DNA of 64,000 nt, from positions 10,945,555 through 11,009,554 of the forward strand of contig OW804094.1 of assembly GCA_942159475.1 (NCBI GenBank), given 5' to 3'. This document shows, piece by piece, positions 36,801 through 45,800 of the stretch. The position numbers and the translations under genes were made by a program. The notes beneath the pieces were generated by a model. That model did no database searches, was not told where the DNA came from, and was given only the letters and a program-made list of their open reading frames with translations. Every line of letters begins with the position of its first letter. Positions within the stretch are counted from its first letter, which is position 1. The stretch comes from Sthenelais limicola (taxonomy: Eukaryota; Annelida; Polychaeta; Phyllodocida; Sigalionidae).

Positions 36801-39800
36801 GATTGGATGCTTTATTGATTGTATCTCTTGAAATATCTCGGTGGCCTACTTAGCTGATTTAAAAGTTATAATAAAATCTTGTGATTTTCTTACAAATTTG
36901 GCAGGTTCTCATATATTTCTTTAACTTGGTAGGGAACTAAATAAATGTATCTTTAAAAAAACGTAAATGAAAATTTAAGAATTAATAAAATTGATACTTA
37001 CAATTTAGTATTTCTGCTAGGATCGAATAGTTTCCGTGCTCGGTTGTACACACCAACAGAGTTACGATTGAGTCCTAAACCTGCACAGATGGAAAAAAAG
37101 AGTTTTTAATTAAATGTGACTTTCTGCACAGCCTCAGTTTTCTGTTAAACTAATATTAAATATTCTGTTGAAATCGGAGATACAAATATGTAGTAAAATA
37201 TCTATCGAAAATTGTAAAGAATGTTTTCACCAATATTACATATCAAGAGTTTGTATAAATGATGTATGAAAACCAAATGCATGATGGGAAAGACGGGGAC
37301 TTGTGTGATGGAAACATGTATAATACATGGATATTGACATTAAACCATTGATAAATAGTCCATGCTGAACATGGCATGTTTTCTATAGATTTTAGACCAA
37401 TAGTTTTTTTTAAAATGGGCACCGCATGAAAACTTCCCTGAGGCATGGTACGTTTTTTGTAACAATTGTTTAATTTTGTTTATTGGGCTGAAATGAAATA
37501 AAACAAAAAAACAAAAGAAAAAACTGTACCATTAGTCCCATAATTCCACGTGAATCAAGATTTAAAATGGCGGCTATGCAAACCCCCTATTGAGGTTACT
37601 CACTGAGGCTGGCTGTTAAGTTTAGTTCAGTGCGGAGCCGCCGCAATTCTCCCACATCCCTCGCTTCACCATGGTTCTGGTTGAGCAGGTAAAACGGCTC
37701 GTCCAGTTGGCTCTCCTGCAGTAAAGGTGACAGTTGTATTTCTTTTTGTTATTTACTTAATCAGCCATACATTTAATAGCAGTACATAATCCAGACGCAT
37801 GTTCGCCTTGCGGATGTATTCTTGCATTGCTCAATATGATCTTACATAGAATTTCTAATACAATCTCTGTGAGGAAAAAAAATGAAAATGAAATACCGTA
37901 CGAATCAATTCCATCACCAATATTCATATAACTCATCCATTACTCTATTCAAAACCATTGTATACATATAAAAATACCATAAGCGATAATGGGATATCAT
38001 AGAACAATGCTCATAGCAAATGGCACGATGGAGGGTTCAAACTGATCAAGACACATCAGAAAACGGGCCGAAATTGAAGGGGTGAGTCCCGTTTTCTGAT
38101 CGTGTCGAGATCAGTTTGAACCCGAACCCGAGTGCCATTTGCTATTTATTACACACTGTTTTGGAATGTTAAAATGTAGATTTAACTTGTTTAGCCTGAA
38201 GTTTAGCTTGAGCAGGCTCAATTCAACACAATTTGTAGGCCTAAGTTACGCGGCTTGAGACAACGTCATTTGTACATGTTTGTGGGTCAGACATATGCTG
38301 CGCCAACCAGATTGCACCTTTTTGTCACATGTAACCATTGAAGCCCAAACTGATCGCGTGTGCAGTTCTGATCAACCAAACTGCACCCTCGAACTGTTCA
38401 CGTGTGTTATGATATATCAAATTACTTTCATTCACTACCATTAACTGATTCCAATTAAAAACAAAATTCAGACTTTCCTGGATATGACCATAAAGAGAAA
38501 GAGAAAAGAGTTTTCACATCACCAATTGATCTAACAAATATTCCAAAGAGCGCCTCCCCAGTAATAGGCACTATTTCTCATTCGCTCAGACCTTTTCCGT
38601 TCCCTGTTATTGACATTCCGAGATCTTTTCCTAAACAAAATGTTAACCCTGTTACAGTTGATAGGGTCCCCAGTTAAGAAGACATTAACAAAAATAATCT
38701 TTAATTGTAATGCAAGAACTAGACGAGGCGCGACCGACCCGCCCTCTATGAGGGTGGAATCCATAAACGTAACCGGCAAATGGGATATATTCAAAATGGA
38801 TAGCGGTAGTGTTGATATGTTTAAAGGGTGGGTGGCGTTGACGTACACAGGACGTTGTGGTGTGTACGTCTACGGTATTTAACACTAAATCAAATGGATA
38901 TTGTATGTAGGAGGGATAGAGAGAGCTAGGGTGGGTGGATGGGTTCTATTTCCGTTGAAAAAAGCGTTGAAAAAAGAAACTCCAACACTCAAAAAAAATA
39001 AAATCAGTAAGTAACACCTAAAAATACTCGCGGGTAAAATTTCTGGACCTGAGTGAGTTGATAAGTGTTCTCACCTCTGCTATCCTCTTCCAGTTATTGG
39101 TGAGAATCTCGTCCTCTGCTTTAGTCCAGGGGCGATGTTTGTTATTCCTGCCCTCATTCGTTACAACTGGAAAATATCCAATCTTATCAGTTTAGTATAC
39201 CAACCTCAAACTAAAGATTTCTAAACAAACAATAATTACTGGTACCAGTGAGATCTATATACTGTAAACGTATTAATGTTCGCGCAGTATTTATTTTTCG
39301 CTATTTATTGTGTTAATTTCTCTATTGCGAATGTATTATATATCAACGCTGATTAACATCTTGTAGTATAGCTTTAAAAGTCGTAAATATCATCTTCTTT
39401 ATAAAGATTTATTGGATTGTAACTTTTTTCACTTGAGGTCCATTAAGAATATCCCGAAGATGAAATTGGACTCAATAAAATTTCAGGGCTCGAAAAAAAC
39501 CTATGTTTACTTGCCCAGGGCAAGTAAAAAATGGCTCCGGGCAAGTCAAATTTCAAGTTACCCGCCCTTGCCCGAGCGGGCAAGTAAAAATCTCTACGGC
39601 GCCGATGGGAAAGAATGGTCCCAAGAGGCATGTGACCAAATGACACTTCATGAAGTACTAATGATAGGATAAAAATAAGGTTTTTTGTAAGGCTACAACA
39701 TGTTAATGAATGTTTTATGTTAATAAAACAAGATACATACAGATCAGCAATTCTGCAAATAAAATCGGGCAAGTAAAAATTCTGTCGGACAAGTAAATCT

Positions 39801-42800
39801 TGGCTGCCACTTGCCCAATGGGCAAGTGAAGTTGGTAGGTTTTTTTCGAGCCCTGAATTTATTTAACAAAATAAAAAAGCCTTATAATAGACCTACCTCT
39901 GGGGGGCGCTGCATTATCATCACTACTATCCATGTCGTAGACTACGTCCGTATATTCCTGCGCTATGAAGCTCGGCATCCCTCCCTCACCTTCACCCTGG
40001 GCCTCTCCTTCATTGCCGCTGTCACTGTGTGCGCCATCCCGGGAACCATTCCGCTTCTCTGAAGTGAAAGATTGTTGAATGGTGAGTGAGTGAGATTGGT
40101 TGCTTCACGCCCTTATCAACACATTGAATGTTATATCAAGGGCGGGAGAGCTGAGAGGTAGTGAGTGAGTGAGATTGGTTGCTTTACGCCCTTATCAACA
40201 CATTTAATAAGGTTATATCAAGGGCGGGAGAGCTGAGAGGGAGGGAGTGAGATTGGTTGCTTTACGCCCTTATCAACACATTTAATAAGGTTATATCAAG
40301 GGCGGGAGAGCTGAGAGGGAGTGAGTGAGATTGGTTGCTTCACGCCCTTATCAACACATTGAACGTTATATCAAGGGCGGGAGAGCTGAGAGGTAGTGAG
40401 TGAGTGAGATTGGTTGCTTTACGCCCTTATCAACACATTTAATAAGGTTATATCAAGGGCGGGAGAGCTGAGAGGGAGGGAGTGAGTGAGATTGGTTGCT
40501 TTACGCCCTTATCAACACGTTTAATAAGGTTATATCAAGGGCGGGAGAGCTGAGAGGGAGTGAGTGAGTGAGATTGGTTGCTTCACGCCCTTATCAACAC
40601 ATTGAACGTTATATCAAGGGCGGGAGAGCTGAGAGGTAGTGAGTGAGTGAGATTGGTTGCTTTACGCCCTTATCAACACATTTAATAAGGTTATATCAAG
40701 GGCGGGAGAGCTGAGAGGGAGGGAGTGAGTGAGATTGGTTGCTTTACGCCCTTATCAACACGTTTAATAAGGTTATATCAAGGGCGGGAGAGCTGAGAGG
40801 GAGTGAGTGAGTGAGATTGGTTGCTTTACGCCCTTATCAACTCACTGAAGGTTATATCAAGGGCGGGAGAGCTGAGTGAGTGAGTGAGTGAGATTGGTTG
40901 CTTTACGCCCTTATCAACACATTTAATATGGTTATATCAAGGGCGGGAGAGCTGAGAGGGAGTGAGTGAGTGAGATTGGTTGCTTTACGCCCTTATCAAC
41001 ACATTTAATATGGTTATATCAAGGGCGGGAGAGCTGAGAGGGAGTGAGTGAGTGAGTTTGGTTGCTTTACGCCCTTATCAACACATTTAATATGGTTATA
41101 TCAAGGACGGGAGAGCTGAGAGGGAGTGAGTGAGATTGGTTGCTTTACGCCTTTATCAACACATTTAATATGGTTATATCAAGGGCGGGAGAGCTGAGAG
41201 GGAGTGAGAGAGTGAGTGAGTGAGATTGGTTGCTTTACGCCCTTATCAACACATTTAATATGGTTATATCAAGGGTGGGAGAGCTGAGAGGGAGGCAGTT
41301 TATGATCATACCCAGGATATTTCCCATGTTTAAAACAACTATTGTTATAAAATAGACATTTTTTCCAGTTCCTGGACGGTGGTTTCCTAAAAAAATTTTT
41401 TAAAAAGTTACCACCCCCCTACCTAGTTTTCAGCCAGATAAATCGGAAACACACCTATTTTTTATGGCCTAAGCCAATAAAAACACGTTCCCTTACTTTT
41501 TTTCTTGTGCTTCTTTTTCTTCCGAGAGCGGACCACTTCACCATCTTGGCTTGCTTCATCTCCAGAACGCTGCTCCTCCTCCTCCACCACCTCTTCAACC
41601 ATTTCATTCCGTTCTTTTTTGTCTTTTTTCTTTTTCTTCTTACGAGGAGGAGCGGGAGGGTCATCTTCAGGCGTTGGTTCCTCACTGGGAGCGACTTCAC
41701 CCTCACCTTGGATTGGATTGGAAAACGTTTTATTTCTTTAGGTTTTCACCATATGTTCGTCAGTAGCCTGATTTCAATACCTTCAGTCATAATTTTATTA
41801 TAATATACAGTGGTCTTTACATTAGATTCTCATTTATTTTCATATAGTTTAAGTGTGGGTTTCAATATCATAATGAATAATATTTACAGTTCATCTTTAA
41901 TTATCAATAAGGATAAATTACCACACTAGCAATTAGAATACTGTTATAATTGTTTGGGTAAATGGTCTCCTATAGTTTAGCGCTCCTTTCCTTTAGAGGG
42001 AAGTGGGAAGGGGTAGGTGGAAGGGGAGGGAAGGCCATATATCCATTGGTCATTTAGGCATCATTTTATGATTTTAAGTGCCATTAAACGTCGCCTACTT
42101 GATATGTGCTATCATGACCTGCTTAGAGGGGAGAGGATTAAATCTAAGACAGGAGGAACTTCCCCCAAATTTGGGTCGAGGGTGGCGAGCCCAGCTGTTT
42201 TTTATGGGGATGTGAACTGATTAAGAGGAACTAATGGAATATGCCTTCTTCCATACCTGACATAAGAGAGAAATCCCCGCTCTATAATTACCCTGCCATA
42301 AACTATATCACTGCTATCACTATGTCCGTTTCATAAAGTATTACTAGGTAGCAATCATGAATGATTATATATTTGATTAGATGTACAATACTCACAGGGT
42401 TCGTAGTAGTACATCTGTGATTCTTGCTCTGCAGACAGCCGTCGGTGGGGGGACAAGAGAAGGAGAACGAGGCTAAGGCAGGGTTTAAATCGGGAAACGT
42501 AGCTTGCACAGAGGAATTGAAAAAACAGCAATATTCTGAGTCCAGAAGAATATTGTCCTGACTGTAGACAGTCGACAACCCGGTGAAGGGGGACATACGC
42601 CTGGGTGGGCGTGGTGGGCTTGTCCCCCCACCGACGGCTGTCTGCAGAGCAAGAATCACAGATGTACTACTACGAACCCTGTGAGTATTGTACATCTAAT
42701 CAATTCTTGTCTGCAGCCACCGTCAGGTGGCAGCACATGAGATATTTAACTCACAATTCCTCCGGTTACCATCAAAGGTGAATACGTTAAGTCCTTTCTC

Positions 42801-45800
42801 CTTAAAGTTCGTAGTCTTAAGACGAAGATAACTAGTCCTTTTGCTGTAAGACTCGGACAGCATAACTAGGACTCTCAAAGTTCTTTTGAAAAAGAAAACA
42901 ATACTACTCAGAAGAAACGCGAGAAGAAGCTCTGGACTGCTTCTTGTCTCTTTCCTTGTTGGCGAAAGCAGACAACAAATGAGTAGAAGTAGCTGTTGTC
43001 ACGTTAATTGGCTTGTGGTAAAAACGCCTAAAAGTGTTCTCATCTTTCCACATAGCTGTCTTCATAATTTGGTCCACAGGGACATGCAGCGCAGCTAGCT
43101 TTGAAGCAGTGGCTCCACGCACACTGTGAGGTCTGAACACATTGGTATTGAGTCCACTCGCCGAAAGAATGCATCTAACATACTTAGCCAAAGTACAAGT
43201 CAGAACTGGCTTAAAAGGCGCAGTATGACTAATGAACAACTGGCCCACTGAATTTCCAGCTGAATCCTTAGGTCGAAGATCTGACGTCCTGAACATATAG
43301 TGACGTAGAGAACGAAGAACACACACTTTCTCATTGTCAGGAAAAGATTCCATAACGATGGAACCTAAAGCTCTTCCCACAGCTGAAGTCTTTATCTTTT
43401 CCGACAGAAGAATAGTGACCTTATCCTTAGAGGCAAAAATAATATCCTCACACTTAAGAGTCTGTAAAGTCTGCACCCGCTGAGAGGTGACCAACATCAT
43501 TAACGTAAGAGTCCTCTGGGTTAGCTGAGGCAAATTGAGGCCCGCTAGAGGAAACAAAGAAGCGATGTAGCCAAGTACTATGTCCGGATCCCATGTCTCA
43601 GAGTACCTCGTCTTAGGAGGCCGCTTGTTGAACATTCCTCCGATGATTCTAGACACAGTCACTGAAGCTCCAAAAGTTTCATTCCTAATTTTAGGCATAA
43701 CTGAAGAAAGAGCAGAACGAGCTGAAGCAACGGCTCCATAACCCATTCCTTGGTCGTAAAGATCACACAGAAAATCAATCGCCTGATTATAAGTGGGAAT
43801 TGCATATGGAATATCATTCTCATAGCAATAGAACTTCCACTTTCTGTGATAAGTACGGTAGGACTTCTTCGTGTTCTTTGACCAACTATCCAAATAATGT
43901 TCCTTAGCTCTAGATGAAATTTCTAACTTATCCACCACCTGTTTCAAAAGAGTGCGGCGAGAAGAGAGCAACTCGCAATCTTCTCGTCCTGAAACATGTC
44001 CTTTTGAGGAACGAGATTTCTTCTTCCTTTTCTTATGTACAGAAGTTGTCTGCTTCTGGTTTTCATCTGTGGGAACCAGGGTTGAGACGACCAATTCGGG
44101 GCGACAACAATCGCTCGAATTCTTTCCATCTCGATCTTCTGCAGACACCTTCCTACCAGCCTAAAAGGAGGAAAAATATAAGGCCGTGAGAATTGCTTCC
44201 AAGAAATAGAGAAAGCATCAATAAATGTAGAGGAAGGATCAGGAAACCAGCTAGCATAGATTTCAACCTTGAAATTATGTCTAGAGGCAAAAAGATCTAC
44301 GTCTGGAGATCCAAATTCTGAGCAAATATGGTCAAAAATTTCTTGACTGAGAGCCCACTCTGTGTCCTCCGTCAGTTGTCTACTAGCCAAATCCGCATCA
44401 ACATTTTCCAATCCAGGAATGTGAGAAGCAGAAAGCCAATTTCCTCTTTCCTCAGCCCAGAGCCAGATTTCCTTAGCAACCTCATTGCAACTCGATGATT
44501 TAGTGCCTCCAAACTTATTGATGTAAGCAATAGCAGTTGTGTTATCACAGCGAATCATAATGTGGGTATCACACACATCACCAGCAAGAGCAAGAATGCC
44601 CCATTTAATGGCCAAAATTTCCTTGGTGTTAATATGATAATTCTCCTCATAATCATCAAAATAACCTTGAGCCATTTCTTCATCTAGAACAGCACCCCAT
44701 CCATGATCACAAGCATCAGCGAACATGGTGAGGGAAGGTGCGAAGGTCCTAATCTTCCTAGTCCTCCATGGCAGATTAGACCTCCACCAGCGAAGATCCT
44801 CAATCGCTGCCTCAGAGAGAAACATTCTAGCAGAAAAATCACCAGCATGATACGCCAAAGCTGCGATTTTGTCCTTCTCCAAGCTTTTGTAATGGGCTAG
44901 GCCATAGTCAATGCCATTGCACAAACTTACAAGTGTTCCAGTTAGAGAACACACCTCCTGAATGGTGAACGAACAACTCCTATCCTGAAGGAATCGCTCA
45001 ACCCTCTCCAAACATGCAGATCTCTTCTCATCTGGAGGGTACACAATCATCTTTGAAGAGTCAATGAAGAATCCCAAGAACTTCATCACTTGAGAAGGCA
45101 CAATTGTCGACTTTTGAGGATGCACAAAGTAGCCTAACTTGCACAACTGTTGCATGGCTAACAAAACTGAATTCGCACACTCCTCTTTTGTTTGTCCCCA
45201 CAGGAAGCAATCATCAATGTAACTGAATCCGAAACCCCCCTGTTCATGAACAGAGGAAAACACAGGTTTCATTGCTTTCGTAAACAACCACGGAGCTGGG
45301 GACAAACCAAAAGGCACAGCAATATATCTATAAAACTTTCCATCCCAAGGGAAAGCAATATAAGGTTGCGACTCTCTATGCAGGGGAAGAGAAAAATAAG
45401 CTTCCTGTAGATCCAAAGAAGCCATAAAAGACCCTGGTCTTAACATTTCCAACGCCGTTTGAAGATTATCCATCTTGAAATGAACCAAAGGTAAATGCTT
45501 GTTCAAAGCAGTAAGATCAAGAATTAATCTCCACTTATTACCTGGTTTCGGAGTCACAAACACATTAGACAGATACAAGATCTCCGAAATATCTGTCTCA
45601 ACAACAACTCCCTTAGTGATCAATTTCTGGACTTCTTCTGCTACTGCAGCTCTCCTTTCAGGAGCAAAAGAATACTGATGAGGAACGTTGAATTGAACTG
45701 GCGGCTTAAGGAAATTGAGCTTCACTCCACGGACAATACCCAAAGTGTCCGGGTCCGAAGTAATTTTCTCCCATTCCTGGAGGTAAAATTTTAAATTTCC

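Noticed and set aside
38531..38885. Opposing ~100-codon frames at 38.5-38.9 kb
   Set aside because: They lie in a TTF1 intron on both strands with no recognisable protein or splice context; likely chance frames.
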